Shown: positions 1-12,655 of the stretch, one piece after another | Numbering within the stretch: position 1 is the stretch's first letter | Layout of the letters: each line of letters opens with the position of its first letter | Source: Cheiracanthium punctorium | Lineage: Eukaryota; Arthropoda; Arachnida; Araneae; Cheiracanthiidae | NCBI GenBank assembly: GCA_038373885.1 | Contig: JAWZYV010013165.1 | Coordinates: 124,001-188,000 of the forward strand | Direction: 5' to 3' | Length of the DNA: 64,000 nt | The notes under the pieces: model-generated | Told to the model about the DNA's origin: nothing | The model's input: the letters and a program-made list of their open reading frames with translations, nothing else | Databases searched by the model: none | Program-made: the position numbers and the translations under genes

Positions 1-226
1 CAAAAAAAAGATGTTTTTCTTTGCAAGTGACGTTCCATTAAAATTTAGTTAGTCATAGTATGTATATTCACGATGATTTTGGGAAGCTTATTCCAGAAAC
101 CTGTTAAGTTTTTAGTAATGTTAGAAATATTTAGAAACGTTAATAGTACTCTTTAATACCCTCCTTTCCTCTACTATTTAAGCAAATTCTTCAAAGTGTT
201 AAATGTACTTCTCTCATTGGTCTGAA

Positions 227-629
227 CTCTTTAACTCGCAGTGTTCCCGCTCTGGGAACACCAAACTCTGACGTTTTGCCTGTTGCCAGTCACGAAGAAT
301 AGATTTGATTTCTATAAAAATAGTTGCGGGTGACATAGCTCTACGAGAATCCTTCAAACTTTTTAGCACGTCATTTCCCGTAAAAAAATGGCCACGATTA
401 TTTTTAACAGCACTGACATCTGCTGAAAAATGGAAGCAAGCGAGAACAGCTGGATAGATTGCCCAATGCTGAAAAAAGGGCAGCCGTGTCCATCGCTCGA
501 CTTCACTACCAGCAAGATGGCGGACGATCGAAACGTTCACCGCGTGCCAAAGATCTAGAGACCCTTTTTGGACGCAGCTGGCTATGCGCGGGCACAGCCC
601 GCTTATAGCGTTGGTTGCGCCTCAAAGGT
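227..629 (+). mobile_element. piggyBac-type foldback MITE, copy A
   Basis: Non-autonomous element of the dominant family here. Its L end carries the inverted motif GTTCCCGCTCTGGGAACACC; its R end reads GGTTGCGCCTCAAAGG. A TTAA follows the R end (630-633); the left flank has drifted. The second arm of the central palindrome is mostly missing, so the copy is asymmetric. The CCCTTT-type ends and TTAA targets seen in sister copies are piggyBac hallmarks. There is no transposase; reading frames here are chance. Confidence 0.8.
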
Positions 630-633
630 TTAA

Positions 634-1969
634 AGTATTTGAAACATATCGCCAGCGCAAGTGTCACCATTAGCGTTGTATTGCATGTATCCCTGAATCA
701 TTCCTAAAATTGGGTAACTATTTATTTATTTATTTGGTTATTTTAAGAATTCACACTTTCATTTAAACTACGTCAAAATGGAGCAATATAGCGAGAAAAT
801 CTACTTTCTTCCAAAAGAGCCTATATTATTAAATTTTGCGAATTTTATTGAAAATGAAAAAAATATTATAATGAATAATCGAGTGCAATTTAGACATTTA
901 TACAAAATCTTCCATTAAAAGTCATAATTAAATTTCAGATGAAGAGCGAAACTAAGTTACCACTTACGCCTTCAAACTGTTCACAAAGTTTCAAGAGGTT
1001 GTTAGAAAAAAAAAAATATGGTGGCATATTTCAATTTTTTAAAATTCCATTTTAAAGAAATATACTTCTCTGTTTGAGAAATAATTAGAATTACTTACAT
1101 ATTCAAAAAAATGTGGAATAAAAAAGATCAAGTACTCTAAATTACCTGTTATAATTTACGATCGGAAGTAATTTTCTTGCTGTACGGAGAATGAAAGCTA
1201 ATTTTTATGTTCCATTTCTATGGAAATTAATTTATCTCCTTGTTATAAGAGAAATGCCTTCGTTTCTTTCTTTCTTTCTTTTCTTTTGTTAAGTGATAAG
1301 GTATAATTGGGAATGTCTTTTAAATAGAATATATGGATTAAATTTTATTATTTTTTTAATGCGCAAACCGTGAAATAAGAAATAAAATACATAAACGAAG
1401 TCTTTTTTTTACAAAACTGCACACTTAAGAACATTTTACCGGTAGCATTGGTATTAGAACCTCGATTATCCGAACCTCTCTTATCCGATTTCCCGGTTAA
1501 CAGATATACTAAAATTCAACTAAGCTATACTCTTTATCCGAGGTGCCACCTGTATTGCAATAATTAGTTCGAATAAGAATGATTTTAATAAATTAATTTG
1601 TTATTCTTTTGTTTTGTAGATGTTGATGTGAAGATTAGATTAATGTTGATGACCATGAAAATAAGTTAAATGACAAAGGAATTGGTGCTTTATCCAAGTT
1701 TTTCTGCTTTTTCTAATTTTTAAGCCTCGCCTTCTTACCGGTAAATTTGAATTTTAGTCAGCTAAATAATTATTTATGAATCTTGAATGAGGGAAACTCT
1801 GCTTCATTCAACATTCGGACCACCTTGTTCTTAAATTCGAATTTTAGTAAGCAAAATTGTAAGTAATGAAACTTCTTTGGGGTAAATTCTGTTTTTTTTT
1901 TTTTTTCGAACATTTTTGAGATGCCTCCCCTCTTTAAATTTGGACTTCAGTTGGCAAAATTATTATTAA
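634..1969. other. AT-rich DNA, no gene seen
   Basis: Long A and T runs with a short TTTC-type simple repeat near 1258-1285. The only recognisable structure is the small pogo-like inverted repeat listed separately. No open frame of useful length. Confidence 0.6.
1459..1545. mobile_element. short pogo-like inverted repeat
   Basis: Begins ACCTCGATTATCCGAACC and ends TTTATCCGAGGT, an imperfect inverted pair about 87 bp apart. Such CCTCG..TATCCGA ends are typical of pogo/Tigger-like MITEs. No clear TA target duplication, so this is tentative. Confidence 0.35.
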
Positions 1970-2674
1970 CCATTTAACGTGCAGGGTTCCCGCTCTGGGA
2001 ACACCAAACTCTGACGTTTTGACTGTTGCCAGTCACGAAGAATAGGTTTGATTTCTATAAAAATAGTAGCGGGAGACATAGCTTCACGAGAATCCTTTAC
2101 TTTTTAGCACGTCATTTCCCGTAAAAAGATTGCCACGATTATTTTTAACAGCACTGACATCTGCTGAAAAATGGAACGAATGCGAGAACAGCTGGATAGA
2201 TTGCCCAATGCTGAAAAAAGGGCAGCCGTTGCCATCGCTCGACTTAACTACCAGCAAGATGGCGGACGATCGAAATGTTCATCTTGTAACACAGATCTAG
2301 AGACCCTTTTTTGACGCAGCTGGCTGTGCCGCACAGCATGCTGCGTTGCACAGAAAGTTGCACTGTTTCACACATTCAAATAAATATACATTTCGTAACA
2401 ATTTTGAGCATTTAAGAAAATCTGAAGCACTTTCATATTTTAAATACGTACTAAAGCACTTTATATTAAAAGCTCTTGTCTTTCGTCTTCCATTACGTTG
2501 GAAAGATTACCAGCTGGCTGTGCGCGTGCACAGCCAGCTGCGTCAAAAAAAGGGTCTCTAGATCTGTGGCACGCGATGAACGTTTCGATCGTCCGCCATC
2601 TTGCTGGTAGTTAAGTCGAGCGATGGCAACGGCTGCCCTTTTTTCAGCATCGGGAAAGAGTTGCGCTCAAAGGG
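1970..2674 (+). mobile_element. piggyBac-type foldback MITE, copy B (long)
   Basis: TTAA precedes the element (1966-1969) and a mutated TTAC follows it. The L arm runs to about 2340, and the inverted R arm runs from about 2512 to the GTTGCGCTCAAAGGG end. Between the two arms of the hairpin lies about 170 bp (2341-2511) absent from sister copies, flanked on both sides by CAGCTGGCTGTG-type apex sequence. Either it is an insertion in the hairpin apex or a longer ancestral form. Confidence 0.85.
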
Positions 2675-2678
2675 TTAC

Positions 2679-3329
2679 TAATGAAACTTCTTCGGAGAAA
2701 CTCCAAACCTTAAAAAAATGAAACTTTATCCAATTTCGGACCTTCCACCAAGGTGTCGGGTATTATGAAATACTAGACATTCCATTATACCCAACATAAA
2801 TGTGTTATCTAAAATGGATTTTATGCCACCAAATAATTATTGCTTTAAATTACTGAATAATCTGAGGGGAAGAAATTCACTAGGAATATTTTGAATACGT
2901 ACAATATATATCATTACTTTAGCTATAGTTAGTTTAACCGATTTTTTTTATATTCAGGTTAAGCATTTATATAAACAGGCAAATAGAAAAGTAAATCCTT
3001 TATGTTGTGATGAATGCACTGATTCATAAATCAATTTTATGCTGGAAATTACGAGCTAGACTTTTAAATTCGTTTGCTGCCCTTTTAGAATGACAGCAGA
3101 GTGAATGAATGATAAGCATTAAAGTGTAACGTAATTCATTTCACGTCAACTCCTAGACAGCAGTTCTGAGAAATACGCCCAAAGTTACAGCACGTTGAAA
3201 GATGGGCATAAAAAATAACTGCATAACAAGCCTTGGTATGCTGTTAGAAAAGAAAACTTTTTTTTCGTAAGAATTGCATTTGATTAATGACTTAAAATTT
3301 TACCATGGTTAATCGTTTAAAAAGCATTT
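2679..3329. other. AT-rich DNA, nothing recognised
   Basis: No repeat of other window sequence and no plausible reading frame was seen. Overlapping short frames around 3290-3500 lie on both strands over repeat DNA and have no family signature. Confidence 0.5.
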
Positions 3330-3740
3330 TGGTATTGTTGAAGAAAACTCTACTTAGTTTTCGGGCTCGTATGTCGAAAGTCCCGTGTATGTGGAATAAT
3401 CTAGTAAACAGTCCACTTATCAATGGAACGCAAATTTTATTACTTCTAGAACTTCGTCGGACAATATTCTGTACAGAATTTACAGGCATTAATAAGCGGT
3501 AACACGTCTTATAACCGTCAGCTTAAAAGAGAAGCTTTCTCGGACGCTGTATTTCGAACACAACAAAAATCATTCACAGGCTAAAATTCGGTGAAACTTT
3601 CGAAGAAGTTCAAAAGCAGTTCCGCAGGATTCACAACGAAGTGGCACAAACAGCATTCAAAATCACGCTTCTCAAAACAAGAAAAAACTCTTGCTTATAA
3701 TAGCGCACAAAACACAGAGCCTTAACATGAGCATTTAAAA
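3330..3740 (+). repeat. dispersed repeat Z, copy 1
   Basis: Matches 27985-28400 over several hundred diverged bases. The part from 3421 also recurs at 7941-8260 through the tandem duplication. All three share a block ending in CTTGCTTATA followed by a GCGCACA or GTGCACA sequence and CACAGA or equivalent, resembling a TATA-box promoter segment. It could be part of an LTR or a MITE; no ends were found, so I leave it unclassified. Confidence 0.55.
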
Positions 3741-4432
3741 TGAGTGACGACTATCAGCTTATTTAAAGGTACGTCTACTGAATGATCATTTTCAGGAAAT
3801 GAAACTGTGAATTAAAAATTCATTTATTAATTTTATGTGTATGATTAGTGTCAAAATTATATTCACTCTAAATGAAAATATTAATAATAAGGATTATGTA
3901 AAAAACATTACGATTATTTATGGTACTTTTGTTCTGCATCACTTTACAAAGAGTTAAAAGATATTAAAATATTTTCTAAACGTTCTCCTTTATTTTTTAT
4001 CTTATCAGTTCAAAATTATTCCATAATTAAATGAACAATCTTGCCAGAATTTGCCAGTCCTGAAATCTATTAAAAGCGCTTCTCCTTCGCTGAAGCAGTA
4101 AAAAGAAAAATTGTGCCAAGAACGTATACTTTGGGCATAACGGAATTTGAGAAACACCAACTGTGAAAATGGGAGTTGCACTAATAGTCCGTCCCACAGT
4201 TCACACGATTATCACACCGTCCTTGCAGTGGGTTAACAACATGAACTTCTAAAATTCAATTTAATCGAATGAATTCGAATAAATAATTAAAGCGGTCTCT
4301 GCAATTCTTTTGGAAAATACAAGAAAGTATATAAAATAAATTTGTTGTTAAATATATCGCTTTAATTGTATATCATGCTAACATATTTATAAAAAATAAA
4401 AAATAACAGAAATTACTTTAAGAAATGCAATA

Positions 4433-4661
4433 CAGTAGAGTACATACCCATAACGCGGGTTTATATAATACGGATTCGTTTTACACGGAGAAAAAATTGC
4501 AATCTTTTTCCTATAGCAATTTAAAAAAGATTCCTACAACACGGTAAAAGAATGAGACAGACGTTTCTATATTGCCTGTTAACACTGCTGATGCTGTTCA
4601 CACTTAGAAAACGGATTTATATAACACTTAATGTATATATCGTCTTATAGAGGATCTACTA
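4433..4661. mobile_element. pogo-like MITE (unit 1)
   Basis: Begins CAGTAGAGTAC after a TA and ends AGAGGATCTACTA before a TA, the imperfect inverted terminus CAGTAGA. The interior repeats TTATATAA with nearby GG/CCGTTTT as an inverted pair. Its unit-2 counterpart (9097 to about 9922) is split by a mariner insertion. Confidence 0.5.
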
Positions 4662-4977
4662 TATATGGAATTTAAAACTTTTATAAATTATTGATAGTAT
4701 ACGCACCACCATAATTTTTATGTAGTAAAATATTATATTGAAAAATAAATAAAAAAACGTTTGCTGAGTCTGAGCTAAAAACTAAAATTGCTAAAATATG
4801 CTTCTCTTTAGCAGAAGCAGTAGTACTAAGAATTCGAAATGAACTACTCCCATGTCCTGTCACAGTAATTATGCAATACGTAATTCGAAAATCGGGTATG
4901 TTCGCAATTTTTACATCACTTCGTTCTCGAAAGCGATGAAAACATTACAAAGTGTATTCGAAAAGTTCAGTCCATGC

Positions 4978-5138
4978 CATTGGCGGATCCAGGTGCACGT
5001 GCCCCCTTCCTCCCCCAAAGGAACTAAATTTACACTATAGAAGATTGACTTGTTTTGTAAATTCTAGTGATTTCATAAGAAAATGCGACAAAAAATCTTT
5101 TGTGCCCCCTCCAGAACTTTTCTCTGGATCCGCCACTG
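4978..5138. mobile_element. hAT-like MITE (unit 1)
   Basis: 161 bp bounded by CATTGGCGGATCCAG and CTGGATCCGCCACTG, imperfect inverted ends. An approximate 8-bp TSD (GTCCATGC / AGTGCATC) flanks it. The same element sits at 10240-10407, so insertion preceded the duplication. The ends resemble the nested element at 13184-13432. Confidence 0.65.
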
Positions 5139-6517
5139 AGTGCATCCTGTCATAAAATAAAGGAAACGAGTTACTGGCCTTGAAAGCAATCGCCATATAG
5201 CTACAACATGCCTCTGGCATCGGTTGTAGAGCTTCTGGGAACTGTCAAAAAATTTTTCATTTGGAATCGTTCGAATCACCGTTATCACTTGTCACCGAAC
5301 CGTACAATTTACGTCTTCATATTTAATGATTAGAAGACAAAGCCCGTTGTTTGCGCACTTTTAAAGGGCGCTAAAGAAAAGGACTAAAGTATGTCTACAT
5401 TCAATATATTTAAGCTTCGTCCACTTAAAATAAATAATTTCATATTTAATTTTTTATATACCGAAATCGAATTTCACGCTCTTCTGGAAACGTACGTAAA
5501 CTTTTCGCATCCGAACGATTTCGTTTTGTGGGTTCAGCCCTCGTATATCAATGCTTCACCCAGAGGAACTCATTTTATTTGTGAAAAAAAACTATATAAT
5601 CTGAAAAAACTATTTTAAGCTAATTGAAATCGCAATTTTCCCTTCAAAGCCTGATGACTATGACTTCAATATGATGTCAATGTCAACGGCGACAGGTATT
5701 TTTGTCACGCAAATGATTAACTCTTTTTACTCTCGGAAATAAAATAAAGCTGAAAATAGCAAAAACTCGGTTGAAATCGAGGGGAATGGTGGGTTTTAAG
5801 ATTTTTAAAATAGTGCGCGTTGTTTTCTATACTTTTATGCGTAATTATGAAAAATTTCAAGCGGATCGTACAAAGGCGTGGATTTTATTACGTTTTAGAC
5901 TACAACTTTTTAATCTGTTTGGAATAATGACGGTAAAAGTTTTATCTTCGAGTGGCTAAACCGGAATTGTTACAGAATCAGTGAGTTAAGGGGGTCTCAC
6001 TCGTTTCCTTTCTTTAATTTTCATTTAAACCGCCTGATTCCTTCCTTCACTTGTACATCAACCAATCGGTATGGACACTGGCACAACCGAGATTCAATTA
6101 CTACGATTGATGCGATTGTCGTCCTGCCCCGTATTCATCCGAATGATTACACACACGAAGAGGATAGATTTTCTTCCATTTCTTTTTTCGTCACGATGGC
6201 GGTGTCGGTTTCCTCGCTATGCAGATGGTCATAAATTAAATGAATGCTTTTACGATGCCTGGAAAGAGAAGACTGGAATGTATTTATTTCGAAAGGAATG
6301 AACTTGTCTTGGTTTGTTTTTCATAGCATTCCTATGTCACACTGCGTCCTTGTTATTGGATTTTGCCATAATCAAAAGGATGTAACTTTAACAACATGGA
6401 CTTGGATGTGGGATGATTATCGACATATTCTTAAAGAGGTAAATCAGATTTGCTTGTAAGATGACACTCTGACATGACCACCACAAGGGTGGGGCTGGGT
6501 GGACCCCTGGTTCCAGG

Positions 6518-6946
6518 TAACACATCCTAGATATAGAAAACCTGAGAACAGAAGCTTTTACGTCATCACTGAGTCTTCTAAGATGACGTCATCACAGATT
6601 TACTTTCAAAAAGCAAAACTATTTAAAATTTCTGGTGGATGATACAAATTTTAGAAAATATTTTAAGTTAAAGATAAAATCAAAATACATTTCTGATAAA
6701 AAATAATTTATTATGATCTATTACTGCATCATTTTATATAATTAGTGATAGGTAAAATTTCTTATTTGTCGTAAAATTAAATTTTCTATGTTAAATCATT
6801 AAAATGTTTTATGCGGGAGTAAATTCACCACAAACTTTGAATAGTTTTACTTTACTTTGTGAAAACTAATGTGTGCTGACGTCATTTTAGTGGACCTAGT
6901 GACGAAGTAAAAGTTTCTCTTCTGGGGCATTGTATGTCCATGATGT
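6518..6946 (+). mobile_element. TGACGTCA-rich MITE (unit 1)
   Basis: 5' end AACACATCCTAGATATAG, then GCTTTTACGTCATCAC and GATGACGTCATCACAG; the 3' side is inverted with TGACGTCATTTTAGTGG and a degraded terminus. One of about seven window copies or fragments. Terminal inverted repeats of roughly 100 bp hold symmetric CRE-like palindromes. No coding sequence. Confidence 0.75.
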
Positions 6947-7561
6947 TCCAGAGTCCAAACCTGAAGGGGCTGGGGCACATCCTTGTGCAATTTAAATGTT
7001 TAATTAGTATAATTTGTATAATTTAATACAAACTAGAAAAAAAATCATCCAATATAATTTTACAAGATTCTATAGCTAGTTATAGCTTAAATTTTAGAAA
7101 AATATATATTTATGATAAACAGTTTATCATAAATGTTTAATAAAATTGGTGGCGGTAGTTATTGTCATGAGTGTGTAGTGTAAATTTGTTTGCGAATTAG
7201 CGCAGATCTTCCGTCCGGAAATCTCTATTTTATAAAAATGTCACTTAACATATTCATCCACTCAGCTCTTTGATTATACCCTGTATTTTCATTCGCTAAG
7301 TTACATTCTAAGTATCCGCTAAATTACATTCGAAAAAAGTATGAAGATTTGCAATAATATGTGGCACGCGAATGTAAAATGGTAGGGGGGGGGACCGTCT
7401 CTCATCCTGGATATAGGGCCCGTAATCAGATTTGGGGGCCATGCCTTGTGAGCCACAACCATTAAGTTTATGTTGTGCGCATGTGTGCGATAGTAGTATA
7501 TTAAATCGGATTTGTAGCTAGAGGATGCTTATATAGCTAATCATTAAAAGGAGGTTGAGCA

Positions 7562-7742
7562 CACTGGAGCCTCCTAAATTGGACATCCCCCGTAACTTGG
7601 GCACCTCTCTAAGTGTGACACATTTTAAGGAGCAGAACGTGCCCATAACATAGAAATACTATACCTCTATAAGTTGGAAACCTTTGAAAGTTGGACTGTT
7701 TTCGCGGAAACGGCGGGTGTCCAACTTACGGAGGTTTCACTG
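7562..7742. mobile_element. pogo/Tc1-like MITE (unit 1)
   Basis: About 180 bp with inverted ends CACTGGAGCCTCCTAAATT and ACTTACGGAGGTTTCACTG. Inner copies of the phrase 'ACCTCTCTAAGT' and 'ACCTCTATAAGT' give further internal symmetry. Counterpart at 13690-13872. Confidence 0.55.
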
Positions 7743-9333
7743 TTTTTTCCTTCGAGAGGCTGATGTTAGACGCTAGTTCGCATGACCGTCCTATATCCAA
7801 ATCCGCGTTTAACGAGTAAACAGAATATGAACAAGAACATGGAGACGATAGACTGGCGTCAAATGAAATACAAATTTGTGTCGGTCGATGCAAGGCCATA
7901 CCCAGCGGGTGGACCATGGGGTCCACCCTCACCTTAAGGGCAATGGAACGCAAATTGTATTACTTCTAGAACTTCGTCGGACAATCTTCTGTACAGAATT
8001 TACAGGAATTAATAAGCAGTAACACGTCTTATAACCGTCAGCTTAAAAGAGAACCTTTCTCGGACGCTGTATTTCGTGCACAACAAAAATCATTCACAGG
8101 CTAAAATTCGGTGAAACTCTCGAAAAATATCAAAAGTAGTTCCGCAGGATTCACAACGAAGATTCACAAACATCATTCAAAATCACGCTTCTCAAAACAA
8201 GCAAACTCTTGCTTATAAAAGTGCACAAAACACAGACCCTTAACGTGAGCGTTTTAAAATGAGTGACGGCTATCAGCTTATTTAAAGGTACGTCTATTGA
8301 ATGATCCTTTTCAGGAAATAAAACTGAGGATTAAAAATTGATTTATTAATTTTATGTGTGTGATTAGTGTCAACGTTATATTCACCCTAAATGAAAATAT
8401 TAATAATAAGGATTATGAAAACAGTTATGAAAAAAATTACGATTATTTATGGTACTTTTGTTGTGCATCACTTTACAAAGAGTTAAAAGATATTAAGATA
8501 TTTTCTAAATGTTCTCCTTTATGAGAATTTTGATCTTTCACATTTCCTTAATAAATGTTCAGTAGTACTTATATAAAAAGCACACCAGAAGTTACTTTAA
8601 AAGTTATAAAATATGTAACTTAAAAACCATTAATATGTGCTGATAAAGCATGTACCACCACAATTTCTAGTCAGTTCAAAGTTATTACATAATTAAATAA
8701 TGCGTAATGTGAAGTCTGTCAGTCCTAAAATCTATTAAAAATGCTTCTTCTTCGCTGAATCACTAAATAGAAAAATTGATGTGAAGAGAACGTATGCTTT
8801 AGGCATAACAGAACTTGAGAAATACCAACTCTGAAAATGGGCGTGGAACTAATAAGCCGACCCACAGTTCACAGGATTATGACACCGTCCTTGCAGTGGG
8901 TTAACAACGTGGACTTCTAAAATTCAATTTAATGGAATGAATTCGAAAAACTAATTAAAGCGGTCTCTGTAATTCATTTGCAAAAAAACAAGAAAGCATA
9001 TAAAATAAATTTTTTGTTAAATATATCGCTTTAATTTTACAACATGCGGACATACTTTTAAAAAATAAAACAGAAATTACTTTAAGAAATTTAAAACAGT
9101 AGAGTATATACCCATAACGCGGGTTTATATAATACGGATTCGTCTTACACGGAGGATAAATTGCAATCTTTTTCCTATAGCACGTTAAAAAAGATTCGTA
9201 CAACACGATAAAAGAATGAGACAGACATTTCTGTATTGCCAGTTAACTCTGCTGATGCTGATCATGTGTTTGTGACTCGTAGAAAACGGATTCATGTAAC
9301 ACTGAACGTATATACCGTCTTAAGGAGGATCTA

Positions 9334-9917
9334 TCAGGTTGTAACGAAAGTTTTCCGCCAGATTTGCTCGAGTCAGCTCACGCGGTACCCAGCTATTGAC
9401 ATTATATGTCAAGTTTATGCGATGCTTAGAGCGACTAATGGACATGGCACTAAAGTCTAACTCTTTTAGCTAGCTCTCGTGGATGAATATTTTATCTTCT
9501 TCCACAAATTCTCGTAGGCGGGCCTCATCAGCATCATTAGTCTGGTCAGAGCGCTCTGCTTCTTTAATATCCTAGTCCTCGTTTTTGAACTTTCGGTACC
9601 AAATCTTCACAATGTCATATGATACAACAGTAGTACCTTAAGCTGTACACATGATTCAGTGTCATTCTGTAGCTGACTTTTTGCGACAGAACTGAGAGTA
9701 AATGATGGATCAATCTGGTAGCGTGGTAGTTCCATTTCAGACACCTTATACTTAATCATAACGATTTTGTTTTACGGATTTCACAACACGGTGCTCTAAA
9801 ACAAGTCTTTTCTTTCAAATAACAAAAATCGTTTTACAAAATATTGGCAAAGACACCAACGCGAACTGCCTGTGCAGGCAATACTTGGAGTGGCGGAAGA
9901 CTTTCGTTACAACCTAA
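9334..9917 (-). mobile_element. mariner-like remnant with TA TSD
   Basis: Ends TCAGGTTGTAACGAAAG and CTTTCGTTACAACCTAA form an inverted pair of about 28 bp that includes TTTTCCGCCA / TGGCGGAAGA. TA flanks both sides (9332-9333 and 9918-9919). Unit 1 of the duplication carries the empty site GATCTACTATATA, so insertion followed the duplication. It landed in the end of an older pogo-like MITE. The interior holds a decayed transposase piece on the minus strand. Confidence 0.85.
9473..9635 (-). pseudogene. mariner transposase N-terminal fragment
   Basis: Reading the minus strand gives YDIVKIWYRKFKNED, a stop, then DIKEAERSDQ, and a segment ending EEDKIFIHES. The WYRKFKNED..D..EAERS stretch corresponds to the end of the DNA-binding domain of mariner-type transposases, where IxxWYxKF is followed by an acidic, arginine-containing linker. 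The fragment has an in-frame stop, more stops upstream, and no catalytic domain within the 584-bp element. It is an internally deleted fossil. Confidence 0.65.
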
Positions 9918-10239
9918 TACTATATATGAAATTTAAAACTTTTATAAATTATTGATAGTATACGTACAACCATAATTTTTATGTAGTAAATTATTATATG
10001 AAAAATAAAATAAGTACTTCACTGGACATTGATTAAAACACAGATAAAGTTGTTAAATGATGTCTCTCTTTAGCAGAAGCAGCAATGCGGAGAATTCCAA
10101 ATAAACTACCCCTTGGTCCCATTACGGAAATTGTACGATACGTAATTCGAAAGTCGGGTATGTTCGCAATTTTCACATCACTTCGTTCTCGAAAGCGATG
10201 AAAACATTGCAAAGTGTATTCGAAAAGTTCACTGCATGC

Positions 10240-10407
10240 CATTGGCGGACCCAGGTGCACGTGCCCCCTTCCCCCCCCCAAAAAAAAAGAAACAAAATTT
10301 ACACTATAGAAGATTGACTTGTTTTGTAAATTCTAGTGATTTCATAAGAAAATGCGACAAAAAATGTTTTGGGCCCCCTCCAGAGCTTTTTTCTGGATCT
10401 ACCACTG
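10240..10407. mobile_element. hAT-like MITE (unit 2)
   Basis: Counterpart of 4978-5138, with ends CATTGGCGGACCCAG and GATCTACCACTG and flanks CTGCATG / GTGCATC. An A run and C run have expanded after the 5' end. Confidence 0.65.
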
Positions 10408-10657
10408 AGTGCATCCTGTCATAAAATAAAGGAAACGAGTTACTGGCCTTGAAAGCAATCGCCATATAGCTACAACATATTTCTGGCATCGGTTATAGAG
10501 CTTCTGGGAACTGTCAAAAAATTCTACATTTGGAATCGTTCGAATCACCGTTGTCACTTGTCACCGAACGGTACAATTTACGTCTTCATATTTAATGATT
10601 AGAAGACAAAGCCGTTGTTTGGGCACTTTTAAAGGGCGCTAAAGAAAAGGACTAAAG

Positions 10658-11101
10658 CAGCGGTCCCCAAACTTTTTTTACCCGCGGCACCCTTGTCAGT
10701 CTAAAAGCATTTCACAGCACCCTTTTCAGGCTAAAAACTTTCGCAGCAGATTTCCTTTAAAGCACTATGAATATGAAGGTTAGAATGAAGCAGTTTGGAT
10801 GCATTTTACGTTATTTTTTGTTTGTTTGTTTATAGTGCTAACTATCAAGAAAGTACTCTCTTGGGAAAGGGATATAGAATTTTGATAATACCCCCATTTC
10901 AGGGAGTTCCTATAAAAGAGAGTCTACAGGACAGTCTTGAACTTGACTGAAATATTTTTGTTTGAGCCCACTTAGTTATCGGCTTGGCTCACTTCCATGG
11001 GGATACCGGTTCAGAGGAAATTATTGGATTATACACCACCAAAACACTTTTCTTCATTATCTCCACGGCACCTCTGACATACGCTCGTGGCACCCTAGGG
11101 T
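10658..11101. mobile_element. hAT element fragment, unit 2 only
   Basis: Starts CAGCGGTCCCCAAAC, a classic hAT terminus, and ends near GTGGCACCCTAGGGTGC. Flanks GACTAAAG and GCCGAAAG are an 8-bp TSD with two mismatches. Unit 1 keeps the single uninterrupted site GACTAAAG at 5382-5389. GGCACCC-type motifs repeat inside both ends. There is no transposase frame. Confidence 0.8.
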
Positions 11102-12229
11102 GCCGAAAGTATGTCTACATTTAGTATATTTAAGCTTCGTCCACTTTAAATAAATAAATTCATATTTAATTTTTTATATACCGAAATCGAATTTCACGCT
11201 CTTCTGGAAACGTGCGTAAACTTTTCACATCCGAACGATTTGTTTTGTGGGTTCAGCCCTCGTATATCAATGCTTCACACAGAGGAACTCATTTTATTTG
11301 TGAAAAAAAACTATATAATCTGGAAAAACTATTTTAAGCTAATTGAAATCGCAATTGTCCCTTCAAAGCCTGATGACTACGACTTCCATATGATGTCAAT
11401 GTCAAAGGCGACCGGTATTTTTGTCACGCAAATGATTAACTCTTTTTACTCTCGGAAATAAAATAAAGCTGAAAATAGCAAAAACTCGGTTGAAATCGAG
11501 AGGTCTGGTGGGTTTTAAGATTTTTAAAGTAGGGCACATTGTTTTCTATACTTTTATGCATAATTATGAAAAATTTCAAGTAGATCGTACCAAAGGCGTG
11601 GATTTTATTACGTTTTTAGACTACAACTTTTTAATCTGTTTGGAATAATGACGGTAAAAGTTTTATCTTCGAGTGGTTAAACCGGAATTGTTACAGAATC
11701 ATTGAGTTAGGGAGGTCTCACTCGTTTTCTTTCTTTATTTTTCATTTAAACCGCCTGATTCCTTCCTTCACTTGTACATCAACCAATCAGTATGGACACT
11801 TGCACAACCGAGATTCAATTACTACGATTGGTGCAATTGTCGTCCTGCCCCGTATTCATCCGAATGATTACACACACGAAGAGGATAGATTTTCTTCCAT
11901 TTCTTTTTTCGTCACGATGGCGGTGTCGGTTTCCTCGCTATGCAGATGGTCATAAATTAAATGAATGCTTTTACGATGCCTGGAAAGAGATGACTGCAAT
12001 GTATTTATTTCGAAAGGAATGAACATGTCTCGGTTTGTTTTTCATAGCATTCCTATGTCACACTGCGTCCTCGTTATTGGATTTTGCCATAATCAAAAGG
12101 ATATAACTTTAACAACATGGACTTGGATGTGGGATGATTATCGACATATTCTTAAAGAGCTAAATCAGATTTGCTTGTAAGATGACACTCTGACATGACC
12201 ACCACAAGGTTAGGTGGACTCCTGGATCC

Positions 12230-12655
12230 AGGTAACACATCCTAGATATAGAAGACGTGAGAACAAAAGCTTTTAAGTCATCACTAAGTCTTCAGAGATG
12301 ACCTCATCACAGTTTTACTTTCAAAAAGCAAAACTATTTAAAATTTCTGGTGGATGATACAAATTTTGGAAAATATTTTAAGTTGAAGATAAAATTAAAA
12401 TACATTTCAGATAATAAATAATTTATTCTATTTCTACATCATTTTATATAATTTAGTGATAGTTAAAATTTCCTATTTGTCGTAAAATTAAATTTTCTAT
12501 CTTAAATCATTAAAATGTTTTATGCGGGAGTAAATTCACCAGAAACATCGAATAGTTTTACTTTATTAAAACCAATGTGTGATGACGTCAGTTTAGTGGA
12601 CCTAGTGATGACGTAAAAGTTTCTGTTCTCGGGCACTGTATATCTAGGAAGTGTT
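12230..12655 (+). mobile_element. TGACGTCA-rich MITE (unit 2)
   Basis: Counterpart of 6518-6946. Its 3' end is better preserved: TGATGACGTCAGTTTAGTGG, GTGATGACGTAAAAG, then CTGTATATCTAGGAAGTG. Comparing the two copies shows both arms are independently decaying. Confidence 0.75.

Larger units (their letters stand above)
3421..7891 (+). repeat. tandem duplication, unit 1
   Basis: Starts at CAATGGAACGCAAATT and is collinear with 7941-14158, with scattered substitutions and small indels. It contains a pogo-like MITE, a hAT MITE, a TGACGTCA MITE and a second pogo-type MITE, all also in unit 2, so these predate the duplication. It lacks the mariner and two hAT insertions of unit 2 and keeps their uninterrupted target sites, for example GACTAAAG at 5382-5389. 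No host gene is evident. Confidence 0.85.

Noticed and set aside
6071..12022. A 76-codon frame conserved in both duplication units (6071-6301 and 11792-12022)
   Set aside because: The units are recent copies, so conservation is expected. A diverged third copy near 17.3 kb has lost the frame, and no domain or splice context supports a gene.
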